DNA of 64,000 nucleotides, taken from NCBI RefSeq assembly GCF_001921745.1, contig NZ_MRYA01000009.1, positions 18,945 through 82,944 of the forward strand, given 5' to 3'. Shown piece after piece: positions 27,945 to 37,036 of this stretch; position 1 is the first letter of the stretch; each line of letters starts with the position of its first letter. The position numbers and the translations under genes are program-made. This DNA is from Psychrobacter sp. Cmf 22.2 (lineage in GTDB: Bacteria > Pseudomonadota > Gammaproteobacteria > Pseudomonadales > Moraxellaceae). The notes under the pieces are model-generated. The model ran no database searches and had not been told where the DNA came from. It saw nothing but the letters and a program-made list of their open reading frames with translations.

Positions 27945-28649
27945 ATGCATAATGAGCAAATTTTGATTGTCGAAGATGAGCCTGCCATTCGTGAAATGGT
28001 GGTGATGACGTTGGAGATGGCTGGATTTGACAGCTTGCAAGCGGCTGATGTGTCAGAGGCGCATCAACAAGTGGTTGATCATCGTCCTGCACTTATCTTG
28101 TTAGATTGGATGTTACCTGGAGATAAAAGCGGTATTGATTTTTGTCGTATGCTCAAAAGCGATAAGCTGCTTGCTGAGATACCAGTCATTATGCTGACGG
28201 CCAAAAGTGAAGAGGACAGTAAAGTTCATGGGCTTGATGCGGGTGCTGATGACTATATGACCAAGCCTTTTTCGACACGAGAGCTAATCTCAAGGATTAA
28301 AGCAGTACTGCGTCGTAGTAGTGCGCTGAGTGCTGATAAGCCCATTGAGATAGGTAAGCTGAGCCTAGATCCCAAAGGCCAACGCGTCACGGCCAATGAT
28401 AAGGTTGTGGATATCGGACCGACAGAATATAGGCTATTGGCGTTTTTTATGAGTCATCCGGAGCGTGCCTATACGCGCGCACAACTGCTCGATCAGGTAT
28501 GGGGCGGCAATGTCTATATCGAAGATCGGACAATTGATGTGCATATCAGGCGTTTACGTAAATTATTAAAGCCCCACGACTGCGATACGTTGATTCAAAC
28601 AGTGCGTGGTACTGGCTATCGGTTTTCGAGTCTCATTGAGCCAGTATGA
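27945..28649 (+). CDS. phoB: Phosphate regulon response regulator PhoB
   Basis: 234 residues. The receiver domain (1-120) has the acidic pocket Glu10-Asp11 and phosphorylated Asp54 in LLDWMLPG. The conserved Thr is in MLTAKSEED and the Lys in DYMTKPF. An OmpR-type winged-helix domain (about 130-228) ends in IDVHIRRLRKLL and TVRGTGYRFS. When phosphorylated by PhoR it binds Pho boxes and recruits RNA polymerase. A Pho box stands at its own promoter. Confidence 0.95.
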   Translation: MHNEQILIVEDEPAIREMVVMTLEMAGFDSLQAADVSEAHQQVVDHRPALILLDWMLPGDKSGIDFCRMLKSDKLLAEIPVIMLTAKSEEDSKVHGLDAGADDYMTKPFSTRELISRIKAVLRRSSALSADKPIEIGKLSLDPKGQRVTANDKVVDIGPTEYRLLAFFMSHPERAYTRAQLLDQVWGGNVYIEDRTIDVHIRRLRKLLKPHDCDTLIQTVRGTGYRFSSLIEPV

Positions 28650-28709
28650 GCCAGTTTAAACAGAACGACATGTGAATGACAAAGTAACGCAGTAGATAGT
28701 CGTAAGGGT

Positions 28710-29819
28710 ATGAAAGATATGATAACGCCTATAGAAAACGAGCAACAAAACGAGCCAGAACAGCACCCGCAAGATCAAGCAACTCAGCAAGAAGTGATGG
28801 GTCAGCTTAAAAAAATCAGAAGCTCATTACGCGCTCTACAAGACGCTGTAATACTGCTCAATGATGATGATAGTCTAGAGTGGTGGAATCAAGCTGCTGA
28901 GGATTTGCTATTGCTACAAGCCGCGGATAAAGGTAGGAGTATTTTTGATTTTATCAATGTGCCTGAGTTTCGCCAGTACTATCAAGCCATGACGACACCT
29001 AACGATGGTGTGCATATGGCATCTTGGCGAGACCCTAAGCGTTATTTGAAATGTGAGCTCACCCCTTTTGGGGACGAAAAACTATTAATCATCTATGATG
29101 TGACTCGTCTGCATCATTTGGAACAAATGCGCCGCGACTTTGTGGCAAATGTCTCACATGAGCTTAGAACACCATTGACGGTGTTAATGGGTTATCTCGA
29201 AAACTTTTCAGATCAGCCAGACATGCCGCCGCATTGGCAGCGTGGGTTTGAGCTGATGACCCAGCAGACAGCGCGTATGAATAGAATCGTCAATGATTTA
29301 TTACTGTTGTCTCGCATTGAGATCGAAGAGACGCATGAGTTTCATTATATTAATATGACCAAACTGCTAACCCATATCTACGATGATGCCCAAGCTTACA
29401 ATAGTGAATATGGGCATAGCATACATTTGCAAATAGATACCTATGATGGCTTATACGGGTCAGAGATGTATTTAAATAGTGCCTTGTCTAACTTGGTCAT
29501 CAATGCCATCAAATACACACCCAAAGGCGGTAATATCACAATCAGCTGGGCCAAGACCTCTGAAGGCTGCCGTTTTGCTGTTGAGGATGATGGTATCGGT
29601 ATTGCTCCCCAGCATATCACGCGGTTGACTGAGCGTTTTTATCGTATCGATAGTGGTCGTAGCCGTGCCACAGGCGGTACTGGGTTAGGTCTCGCAATTG
29701 TCAAACACGTCTTGTATCAATACGATGTAAACTTACAAATTGAGTCAACAGAGGGCGTAGGGTCGACGTTTAGTGCGTTGTTCCCCGCCAACCATGTGCG
29801 ATCTGAGCCTACGCTTTAG
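28710..29819 (+). CDS. phoR: Sensor histidine kinase PhoR, form without a membrane anchor
   Basis: 369 residues, shorter than the about 430 of E. coli PhoR. An N-terminal hydrophilic Gln/Glu-rich segment (1-30) leads into a PAS domain (about 35-135), then the phosphoacceptor His150 in [18 protein letters not shown]. The ATPase domain follows with the N box [17 protein letters not shown] and [10 protein letters not shown]. No membrane helix is visible, and only 60 bases with in-frame stops separate it from phoB, so none is hidden upstream. The ATG at 28719 is an alternative start. It is presumably cytosolic and recruited to the Pst/PhoU complex, which is inference. Confidence 0.9.
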   Translation: MKDMITPIENEQQNEPEQHPQDQATQQEVMGQLKKIRSSLRALQDAVILLNDDDSLEWWNQAAEDLLLLQAADKGRSIFDFINVPEFRQYYQAMTTPNDGVHMASWRDPKRYLKCELTPFGDEKLLIIYDVTRLHHLEQMRRDFVANVSHELRTPLTVLMGYLENFSDQPDMPPHWQRGFELMTQQTARMNRIVNDLLLLSRIEIEETHEFHYINMTKLLTHIYDDAQAYNSEYGHSIHLQIDTYDGLYGSEMYLNSALSNLVINAIKYTPKGGNITISWAKTSEGCRFAVEDDGIGIAPQHITRLTERFYRIDSGRSRATGGTGLGLAIVKHVLYQYDVNLQIESTEGVGSTFSALFPANHVRSEPTL

Positions 29820-30412
29820 TCTTTTTGTAAAAGTGGGTAAGGATTGACAGCACTGCCGCTGATATAAATACCATAATGTACGTGCGGCGGTGTACCTTTA
29901 GCATTACCACTATCACCGACATAGCCAATGATATCACCAGCACCTACCCAGTCGTTGGGAGATATATCAGCATAGTCTTCTAGGTGCGCATAGTAGTGTC
30001 CTGCGCCGCCGGGACCTACGACCACCACCACACGTCCGCCCAACGTATTCTCTCCAACCTTACTGACAATGCCTTGCGTCGTTGACTGTACTGGTGTGCC
30101 GCGCGGTGCAAATATATCGATGCCTTCATGTGTGCGCCCTTGGCTACGAGCAGCGCCCCAAGTATCGGTCAGGCGCTGCTCTGGTAGCGGACTCGGTAGG
30201 CTATCTTCTGTGGGCAACTCCTGCTGTAGCAGACTCAACTGTTGCCATTTTGCGACGACAAACGACTGTGTTTGTTGGCTGATGCTTGGAAGGAGTTTGT
30301 CAAATATAAATAATAGGGCCAATAGCACAGCAGCTTTGATCAATACACTTAGCACACGATGCAAAAGTGTAGGCTTTGGTTGCTGGTTTTTTTGATTTAC
30401 TGGCATCCTCAT
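29816..30412 (-). CDS. M23-family (LytM-type) peptidase, membrane-anchored
   Basis: 198 residues: a membrane helix at about 22-42, a linker, and a C-terminal M23 domain. Zinc ligands appear in HEGIDIF (His and Asp) and HVHYG (second His of the HxH). YYAHLEDY carries the conserved active-site His. Such enzymes cut peptidoglycan cross-links or, if degenerate, activate amidases; here the ligand set looks complete. Its stop codon overlaps the phoR stop by four bases on the opposite strand. Confidence 0.88.
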   Translation of the reverse strand: MRMPVNQKNQQPKPTLLHRVLSVLIKAAVLLALLFIFDKLLPSISQQTQSFVVAKWQQLSLLQQELPTEDSLPSPLPEQRLTDTWGAARSQGRTHEGIDIFAPRGTPVQSTTQGIVSKVGENTLGGRVVVVVGPGGAGHYYAHLEDYADISPNDWVGAGDIIGYVGDSGNAKGTPPHVHYGIYISGSAVNPYPLLQKD

Positions 30413-30662
30413 CTCTTATATTTGTTTTGTTGTTCACACTACCATTATAAGAGACTTGTTCACGCCCCTCTGTATAGCATTGTTATATGACGTTTTTATC
30501 CCCATAAATATAAAGGCTGCACATACAATACTATAGTCAGTATAGAATAAAGTCGTTACCTTGATAGCCATGTGCTAGGGGTATAGATGTTAGAGTAAAT
30601 CGACTATATTTTTGACTGTTTCTTTTGTGATTTTCGTGATTGACACTGATGACTGGCTCTTT

Positions 30663-31349
30663 ATGACTGATACTGCGCTTATTATTGATACTGAAACCGA
30701 CCAAGGTCGAGATCCACGACCTATCCAAGTTGCGACTATTAATGTGGCCAGTGGGTTTGAGTGGATGAAATACTTTAACAGTGGCCGTCCTATATCACCA
30801 ATTGTGATCAAAGTTCATGGCATTACCGATGATGATGTCGCTGGACTTAAGCGTTTTGAATTGGATGAATTTGACTTGCCGCAGTATCTGATTGGCCATA
30901 ATGTACGTTTTGATTGGCGAGTGATCGGTAGGCCGTCTGCTAAGCTAATTTGTACCGTGCGACTGGCGCGCGTCGCTTTTCCAGAATGGCGCTATTATGG
31001 GCAGTCCAAATGTATTGAGCAGTTATTAGGACAAGAGGAAGCCAGCAAAATGACTATTGCAGCGCATGATGCACTAGGTGATGCACGCATGTGTTATTTA
31101 CTCTACCAAGCTTGCTGCGAACGCCTACAAATCAAGCCCACAGATTTTGAAGCGGCACATAAGATTTCAAACACCGCCAATCCAGTCGCGAAGATGCCAT
31201 TTGGTAAGTATAAAGGTCGGCTTATCAAAGAAGTACCCATTGGCTATGTTAAGTGGATGCTGGTTAATATTCATAACATGACACCTTCATTACATTCTGC
31301 TTTGACTAAGCGGCTCAAGACAGAAGAGGCTAATAGTGTTAATGAATGA
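30663..31349 (+). CDS. 3'-5' exonuclease (DEDDh) fused to a DUF3820 domain
   Basis: 228 residues from the ATG at 30663. A TTG 17 codons upstream is less likely. The exonuclease fold spans about 1-160, with metal ligands in IIDTETD, HNVRFDW and HDALGDARM (DEDDh pattern). The C-terminal 60 residues (MPFGKYKGRLIKEVPIGYVKWML) match DUF3820, often found in short DNA-processing proteins. The likely role is trimming or proofreading of DNA 3' ends; substrate is unproven. It stands between the M23 gene and a convergent hydrolase. Confidence 0.82.
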   Translation: MTDTALIIDTETDQGRDPRPIQVATINVASGFEWMKYFNSGRPISPIVIKVHGITDDDVAGLKRFELDEFDLPQYLIGHNVRFDWRVIGRPSAKLICTVRLARVAFPEWRYYGQSKCIEQLLGQEEASKMTIAAHDALGDARMCYLLYQACCERLQIKPTDFEAAHKISNTANPVAKMPFGKYKGRLIKEVPIGYVKWMLVNIHNMTPSLHSALTKRLKTEEANSVNE

Positions 31350-31376
31350 GCGGTTTGAATATAAGATGCATTATAT

Positions 31377-32354
31377 TTATTGTGATCGCTCGTTTAACCA
31401 ATCAACTGCCATTTGCCACAACTCAGGAGCTTTAGCATTAGTTTTACTACTAAAATAGCGCATGTGTCCAATGCTATTTAAGCCAAAGTCTTTAGGGTCA
31501 AGGACGCGTTTTTCTACTGGCATTTTGGTAAATACGCGAATCATATCGTCCATGTTTTTGCTATTGGCAATATCATCATCGCTAAAGCCGAGCCACAATG
31601 CTGGCATGCTCAGCTCATCATAGAAATGCGTGTGTACGCTTTTGCCAAAGGCTGTCTTGATATAACCTGCGCCATTGCACCACTCGCGCCATTGACGAGC
31701 CACACTGCGTGGTAGTGGTTGGCCCATACCGATTTTGTCTGATGGAGTGTAGCCTAAAGTCAGGTTAGTGAATGGGATAAAGGCATCCATAAAACCAATT
31801 GCCTTGAGCTTATAAGGCATGTCCATATTTTTAATGCATCCTGATGAACAAGCGACATTAAAAACTGAGGCGATAGAGGTATGGTTGGGCATAAGGCCAA
31901 TTAGCTGACCGCCTGCGCTATGACCAATCACGTGATAAGTGGCATTGTTAAACTCATCTTGCAAGGCGTCAAGGACGGCTGGCATATCATGTCGTCCCCA
32001 ACTGATAAGGGAGGCATCGCATTTGGTCAAATCGGTTGTCAGCGACTCACCAATACCTTCATTATCAAAGGTTAATATCCCAAAGCCTTGCTCTGCTAAA
32101 AAAGTCGCAAACTTGTGATAAAACTGGCGTTTGATACCAGTCGCTGGCGCGATCATCACGGCTGTTTTTACAGAAGTTTTGGGGCGGTAAACGGTCGCTG
32201 CTAATGCTCGATTGCGATCAGATATGATGGTTAATGTATAAGTAACGATACTCATAATAGCAGTATTTAGTTGAGTATTAGTTGCATTATCGAGTTGAGT
32301 GGCATATATGTTGTCTTGCTGATTTGTAGAAAATGGTGATTGGTTGTGATGCAT
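31377..32354 (-). CDS. Alpha/beta hydrolase (COG4757-like)
   Basis: 325 residues from the ATG at 32354, which has GAGG 7 bases upstream. The ATG at 32360 abuts that site. About 35 polar residues precede the fold and may be dispensable, since another Met starts at TYTLTIISDR. The nucleophile elbow is GHSAGG and the oxyanion region is APATGIKRQFY. An Asp (FSDDDIA) and a late His (IGHMRYF) complete a triad. The substrate is unknown, and the enzyme may be an esterase. Confidence 0.8.
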   Translation of the reverse strand: MHHNQSPFSTNQQDNIYATQLDNATNTQLNTAIMSIVTYTLTIISDRNRALAATVYRPKTSVKTAVMIAPATGIKRQFYHKFATFLAEQGFGILTFDNEGIGESLTTDLTKCDASLISWGRHDMPAVLDALQDEFNNATYHVIGHSAGGQLIGLMPNHTSIASVFNVACSSGCIKNMDMPYKLKAIGFMDAFIPFTNLTLGYTPSDKIGMGQPLPRSVARQWREWCNGAGYIKTAFGKSVHTHFYDELSMPALWLGFSDDDIANSKNMDDMIRVFTKMPVEKRVLDPKDFGLNSIGHMRYFSSKTNAKAPELWQMAVDWLNERSQ

Positions 32355-32411
32355 TGTCATACCTCATAATGTTTATCAATAAGCAATAATTATCGATGAA
32401 TGGTACGCCGT

Positions 32412-32445
32412 AAAGGTTAGTGTACGTGAAAGGTTAGTGTACGTG
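32412..32445 (+). repeat. Perfect tandem duplication, 17 bp x 2
   Basis: AAAGGTTAGTGTACGTG occurs at 32412-32428 and again at 32429-32445. It lies in the divergent spacer 32355-32804, which is otherwise AT-rich. A 69-codon frame there (32472-32681) has no recognisable protein features. Confidence 0.85.
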
Positions 32446-32804
32446 TAAACAAAACGTATCATTAACAATGATTGATAAATTATCTTAGGGATAAAAGGTT
32501 GTTATTATGCGCTAGCATGGCTTATGTTAAGATAAAAGCTGATGAGATAAATACTTACTTGGACATCTTTATCTCATATGATCCTTTAGTGCTTATGTAT
32601 TCTAAAATCCAAAATAGACGTAAAACCAATTTATGTTTATTATGCGTAATTAAAACCACGCTGACAACACGCTATCTATAAGGCAAAAATAACACACTTA
32701 GTATCAGCTGCATGCAAACTGTTTGTTCAAACCACACAATTATTAAAACAGTTTAGTGTAGTCATACATATAAATAATAATCCATACAAAATTAGGGGCG
32801 TTTT

Positions 32805-33497
32805 ATGCAAATGAAAATCAATAATGACACTTATGAAGTACTAACCAGCCAAGATATTGCTCATATCGAAAAGGCGGTAGATAAATCGACGTTAGCTATG
32901 CCACTGGTCGCAGTCTATTGTGGTTCACGTTTGGGTAATAGTGATATCTATGAGCAAGCAGCCCGTGAGCTGGGTCAAGCGTTAGCAAAAAATGGTATGG
33001 GCTTGGTGTATGGCGGTGCCAGTATTGGTCTTATGGGCTCAGTGGCTGACGAAGTTATCAAAGGCGGGGCACAAGCTGTCGGTGTGATACCAACATTTAT
33101 GCTTAAACATGAAATTGCCCATGACCAGCTAACACGGCTGCACCTGACCGACACGATGCACACACGTAAAACGGTCATGGCAGAGTACGCGGATGCTTTT
33201 ATTACTCTACCAGGCGGGCTTGGAACGCTAGAGGAGATAATGGAGATCGCCACATGGCGTCAGCTGTATCAGCACGAGAAACCGATGATTATTCTCAATA
33301 TTAATGGCTTTTATGATCGTATGATTGAGCATTTAAAATATACCACTGAGCAAGGCTTTATGAAGCAGCAAGATCTCGATCGTTTGGTGGTGTGCAACAC
33401 TATCAACGAAGCAATCGACTTACTACAGACACTAGTAACGATAGAAGATGCCGTTGATACAGAAAAAATGGCTGGGAATGAGAGTCAAGTATTATAA
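32805..33497 (+). CDS. LOG family protein (cytokinin-riboside monophosphate phosphoribohydrolase-like)
   Basis: 230 residues, with about 33 extra N-terminal residues before the fold begins at VAVYCGSRLG. The family signature PGGLGTLEEIMEI is present, with the upstream Arg in HTRKTVMAEYA and the nucleotide-binding YGGASIGLMG. LOG proteins release the base from nucleoside 5'-monophosphates; bacterial members probably act in nucleotide salvage or as general phosphoribohydrolases. AGGGG precedes the ATG by 6 bases. A strong terminator follows. Confidence 0.9.
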   Translation: MQMKINNDTYEVLTSQDIAHIEKAVDKSTLAMPLVAVYCGSRLGNSDIYEQAARELGQALAKNGMGLVYGGASIGLMGSVADEVIKGGAQAVGVIPTFMLKHEIAHDQLTRLHLTDTMHTRKTVMAEYADAFITLPGGLGTLEEIMEIATWRQLYQHEKPMIILNINGFYDRMIEHLKYTTEQGFMKQQDLDRLVVCNTINEAIDLLQTLVTIEDAVDTEKMAGNESQVL

Positions 33498-33570
33498 AGT
33501 CAATTAAAAAATAAGGTTGCCAATAGCTACATTTAACGTTATTCATCGTTAGTAGCTGCAGAGTAAGCCC

Positions 33571-33618
33571 AAAAAAGGAGCAGACAACCAGTCTTTGGTC
33601 ATCTGCTCTTTTTTTTGT
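33571..33618. terminator. Bidirectional terminator between LOG and flavoprotein genes
   Basis: GAGCAGA (33578-33584) pairs with TCTGCTC (33602-33608), with an inner ACCA/TGGT helix. It is flanked by A6 and T8. Confidence 0.9.
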
Positions 33619-33650
33619 ACTTTCTTACCTATATGAATTAGCGTTACGTA

Positions 33651-35258
33651 TTATATTTTATTGGCTGTCAAATTTGCCAAAGTTGCTTCGCGAATACTGC
33701 GATTGACACCAGCCATAGCCTGAGGAAATCCGCGTTCTTCAGCCAATACTCGTGCCATATTATCAACAGCCGTACTGTCGTTATGCACAAGATAAGTCCA
33801 TTCGTGTGCATAACGACTGCGGTTCTCAGCTGTGTCGTTTGCAACTAAGCCAATCTGTGTTAATTCATGAACAATCTGATCAGCGGCAATCAAGGTTGAT
33901 GAGGCTTTAACGTTTTCTGCTCGCGCGTAGCGTATATTAGAATACAAGCTTACATCAGCGACACGTAACGTGTCATCTTTACCTGGAATTTGCTGCCCTC
34001 CATATAACGCATTACCTACGGTACGTGCACTATGAAACGTCGGCACAAACTCAGCCACATATTCAATCGCTTGCTGGCTACGCGCTTGTAGTGGCGCTTT
34101 GTCCCAGCCATCTTCGATATAATGTACATATTGCTGCGGCAGCTTAGGTTGGGCGCTGCCTTTATCGGAGGCGACTAAGCCATCATTAAATAAAGTAATC
34201 GCTTTACTCATACCGTGAATTTGAAAGTAACCATCTGGGTAAGGCGTGAGCTGTGCCATACCTTCTGGCGTGCCTCGATTACCATAGACGATAATCTCTG
34301 GTATTTGCCCCCCTGCATCATCCCAATGTGTGATATACGAGGATTTAAATTCAACCATACGCGTGACTTTAACCCCGACCATATCGTCGATGACCCCAGT
34401 ACGAAAGCCACAAGCATTGACCAAGTAATCGACTTCAACAGACTCCGTTTGTAATGTATTGGCCTGCTGGTAATCAATACGCCATTTGGTAACATGATGA
34501 TCCGCATTTGTACAATTCTCACAATCGACTGGCATCACTTGCTTAACTTGCGTGTCAGTAAAGATATGAGCATGATTGTATTCTTCTAATGCCAGCTGCG
34601 CAGACGCTGCTAATCGAAAAATGTTCCAGCCATACTCTTGCACGACAATCAGCGGAAACTTGACTTTATTTAAGTCCAAATATTTAGCGACTGGTATCAT
34701 CCATTCATCAACGGTATCTGGCACTGCAACTTGTTCTCGTTCAGAAAGCTCGAGCATTTTTTCATGACTATATAGTTGGTAGTAGTTTTCAGGCTCGCCC
34801 AATACTTTGTTATTAGCATCTTGCGCGATAAGCTCACGATAGGCATCTGTCAAGATATCAAGACGCGGTAGCAAGTCCTCAGGTAGTCCTTCATCGCGTG
34901 TTGGCACCGCAAATACAGTCGGGCGTACATCAATCGTATAAGGATAAAGGCGTAAAATATCGATACATTGTTCAAGGAGTGCAACGCAGTCTTCATCAGG
35001 TATTTCGCGGTACAAGTTGCCACCTGCATGCAAATGGCACATTGGCGGGCCATCAATCAGTGATTTTTTCTTTTCAAATAAGTAAGTTTCAAGTCCTAAA
35101 GCCGCGAGACGAATAGCGATTGTTGCGCCTGCTGTACCACCGCCTAAAATACCGACACGTTTAGCAGGAGTCTTGTCCTTTGCTGTCTGAGATAAAGTAT
35201 CATGTAAGACTAATTGTGATTGATCTTTGATAAAAGTTTGAGTCATTGTCGTTGTCAT
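33651..35258 (-). CDS. FAD-dependent oxidoreductase of unknown substrate
   Basis: 535 residues. After about 33 variable residues comes the dinucleotide fold VGILGGGTAGATIAIRLAAL with acidic end LFEKKK. A second conserved block, VDYLVNACGFRTGVIDDM, resembles the ATG/GD region of flavoprotein oxidoreductases. GPPMCHLHAGGNLY and VQEYGWNIFRLAASAQLAL are distinctive but were not matched to a named family. The pair in VDCENCTNADHH could bind metal but may be incidental. It has no membrane helix or signal peptide, and is monocistronic. Confidence 0.65.
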   Translation of the reverse strand: MTTTMTQTFIKDQSQLVLHDTLSQTAKDKTPAKRVGILGGGTAGATIAIRLAALGLETYLFEKKKSLIDGPPMCHLHAGGNLYREIPDEDCVALLEQCIDILRLYPYTIDVRPTVFAVPTRDEGLPEDLLPRLDILTDAYRELIAQDANNKVLGEPENYYQLYSHEKMLELSEREQVAVPDTVDEWMIPVAKYLDLNKVKFPLIVVQEYGWNIFRLAASAQLALEEYNHAHIFTDTQVKQVMPVDCENCTNADHHVTKWRIDYQQANTLQTESVEVDYLVNACGFRTGVIDDMVGVKVTRMVEFKSSYITHWDDAGGQIPEIIVYGNRGTPEGMAQLTPYPDGYFQIHGMSKAITLFNDGLVASDKGSAQPKLPQQYVHYIEDGWDKAPLQARSQQAIEYVAEFVPTFHSARTVGNALYGGQQIPGKDDTLRVADVSLYSNIRYARAENVKASSTLIAADQIVHELTQIGLVANDTAENRSRYAHEWTYLVHNDSTAVDNMARVLAEERGFPQAMAGVNRSIREATLANLTANKI

Positions 35259-35830
35259 ATCCTTAATAGCATCATCGTGAGGCTGTGCTCAGCGTATCTG
35301 TTAAAATTTCGTTATCAGTATTTTGTTGAATGTATGGTATGTACTGATATGCGTATGCCAACTACTAAGTTCAACATATATATGGAGCCGTGATAGTCAT
35401 GTTTTTAATTATTTAGCAATACTTATATTTTGTGCTGTTATTTTACGAAAATCTGTAATTAATATGACGGTGAATACGTAATTTGATGCATTAGTTTTGT
35501 CAACAAATAATGATAGAAGGTTTGGTTTAGACAAGGCATGCTAGCTAAGAAGTTAATAAAACTATCATTAAATAGTATGCGTTATTTCTCAAGTCAGTAA
35601 AAAATGAGGAAGTTTAATGAGTTTGTAAACTTAAGATGCTTTTGTAAAATTATATTCTGATACAAACGACAAGTTTACAGCGTATGCTATATTAAAACGC
35701 TTGCAGTCAAATTTAGACGTATATTGTTTGGTTGAAGGTATCGCTAAACAAGCGCTAAGATAAAAAGACCACAAGTAAAATTAGACATATAAATCTAAAC
35801 CACACACTATCTTTTAATTACAAGGAAGTT
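35259..35830. other. Intergenic AT-rich region between flavoprotein and lipoprotein genes
   Basis: A divergent spacer of about 570 bases with no supported gene. An 8-bp inverted repeat (TATCAGTA 35313-35320 with TACTGATA 35342-35349) lies upstream of the flavoprotein gene. GTAAACTT near 35627 is mirrored near 35671. Promoters for both flanking genes must lie here but were not pinned down. Confidence 0.4.
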
Positions 35831-36268
35831 ATGATGAAAAACATTCTTATGTTATCTGCGTTGACGGGTGTTTTGACGCTCACAGGGTGTTCTACGTTAA
35901 ACAACGTATTTGGCAATGACACATCAGGTATGCATGATGTGCAAGCAACGAGCAATAACACAGCACCAGTGGCTAGTAAAAACGGTATGCTAGTTGATGC
36001 AACCAACCATATGACCTTATATACTTTTGATAAAGATTCAATGAATAAATCAGAATGTGGTAGCGCTTGCTTGGTAGCTTGGCCTGCATTTATGGCACCT
36101 AGTAATGCCAAAGCCTCTGGTCAATTTGCTGCTTTTCAACGCGAGGATGGCAAATACCAATGGGCAATGAATGGTAAGCCATTATATTTTTATGCCAATG
36201 ATACCAAAGTAGGTGACAAAGACGGTGATAACAAGCTTGGCGTTTGGCATATTGTGCCAACTAAATAA
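35831..36268 (+). CDS. Lipoprotein with secreted-repeat domain (PF03640/COG4315-like)
   Basis: 145 residues. The signal peptide ends in lipobox LTGC (Cys20). The mature part has the family pattern GMLVDATNHMTLYTFDKDS, then a disulfide-like CGSAC followed by WPAFMAP. YQWAMNGKPLYFYANDTKVGD then GVWHIV follow. The family is secreted or lipid-anchored and its function is unknown. AAGGA precedes two adjacent ATGs, 35831 and 35834. It has its own terminator. Confidence 0.88.
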   Translation: MMKNILMLSALTGVLTLTGCSTLNNVFGNDTSGMHDVQATSNNTAPVASKNGMLVDATNHMTLYTFDKDSMNKSECGSACLVAWPAFMAPSNAKASGQFAAFQREDGKYQWAMNGKPLYFYANDTKVGDKDGDNKLGVWHIVPTK

Positions 36269-36295
36269 AGTATAAAACCATAATATCGATCATAT

Positions 36296-36326
36296 AAAGG
36301 CAGCTATCGTCATGGCTGCCTTTTTT
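36296..36326 (+). terminator. Terminator of the secreted-repeat lipoprotein gene
   Basis: AAAGGCAGC pairs with GGCTGCCTTT around a short loop, followed by a T run. Confidence 0.85.
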
Positions 36327-36446
36327 ATAGCATGCTTGCTAAGTACAGTGAGACGTCAAAGTAGATTATAAACAGTTAGATTCATTTCGCTTTTTCTATC
36401 CGCGTTGATAGTAACCTAAAGGCCGATGATTTAGCTTACACGCAGC

Positions 36447-36475
36447 TTGCATCAAATGCCAAAAACCGTTAAAAT
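36447..36475 (+). promoter_or_regulatory. Sigma-70 type promoter of rpmE2
   Basis: TTGCAT (36447-36452) and TAAAAT (36470-36475) are spaced by 17 bases. The predicted start near 36482 leaves a 173-base leader before rpmE2. Confidence 0.7.
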
Positions 36476-36481
36476 CGCGGT

Positions 36482-36654
36482 TTAATTTTCCCGCTGGGGA
36501 AGGCTAAGAGAGCAGAAATGTGGTGTTGAGTGCTGGAATAAGCCAGTGACGCAGTTGCCAGATTTGCACATGTCCTTAGTGCCTCAGTTACGTATGCCAT
36601 CATCTGACAGCTGGTCGATGATATTGAGCATACATCGGACATAGAGAGCTTATT
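36482..36654 (+). promoter_or_regulatory. Long structured 5' leader of rpmE2 (candidate L31 leader)
   Basis: Hairpins visible by eye are TTCCC-GCTG-GGGAA (36488-36501), GGCT with AGCC (36502/36541), GCAC with GTGC (36566/36579) and ATCATC with GATGAT (36599/36617). Base composition is more balanced than in nearby spacers. Ribosomal-protein leaders that bind L31 are known in gammaproteobacteria. Identity with that family was not tested. Confidence 0.5.
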
Positions 36655-36933
36655 ATGCGTAAAGATATCCATCCTGATTACCAAGAAGTTTTGTTCCATG
36701 ACACTAATGCTGACGTGTTCTTTTTGACGCGTTCAACGGCTAAGACTAAAGCCACTCGTGAATATGAAGGTAAAGAATACCCATACTATCCACTTGATAT
36801 TTCAAGTGCATCGCACCCTTTCTATACTGGTGAGCAGCGTAAAACTTCTACTGAAGGCCGTGTTGCAAGCTTCAACAAGCGCTTTGGCGCGTTTGGTGGC
36901 CGTAGTAAAAAAGCCGCTGACTCTGCTGAATAA
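36655..36933 (+). CDS. rpmE2: Ribosomal protein L31 type B (zinc-independent)
   Basis: 92 residues opening [20 protein letters not shown] and continuing with [26 protein letters not shown], both L31 signatures. The CxxC zinc motif of the A form is absent and there is no Cys at all, which makes it the B (YkgM-like) form. In many bacteria this form replaces L31A when zinc is scarce under Zur control. No Zur-like palindrome was seen at the promoter, so here it may be the sole, constitutive L31. Confidence 0.93.
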   Translation: MRKDIHPDYQEVLFHDTNADVFFLTRSTAKTKATREYEGKEYPYYPLDISSASHPFYTGEQRKTSTEGRVASFNKRFGAFGGRSKKAADSAE

Positions 36934-36970
36934 TTTACGCTTATTGCGTCAATTTATTTTGCCAAGCAAT

Positions 36971-37001
36971 AAAAAACCGCTGATAATTCAGCGGTTTTTT
37001 T
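36971..37001. terminator. Terminator between rpmE2 and the SGNH gene
   Basis: CCGCTGA and TCAGCGG pair around TAAT, flanked by A6 and T7. It is usable on both strands by the two convergent genes. Confidence 0.9.
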
Positions 37002-37036
37002 ATGGCTTTTTTAAAGTACTTTATCGATTAAAACTT

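Noticed and set aside
32472..32681. 69-codon plus-strand frame in the hydrolase/LOG spacer
   Set aside because: Weak start context and no recognisable features; likely chance in AT-rich DNA.
36469..36699. 76-codon minus-strand frame over the rpmE2 leader
   Set aside because: It is antisense to the leader and to the start of rpmE2, with an unconvincing product.
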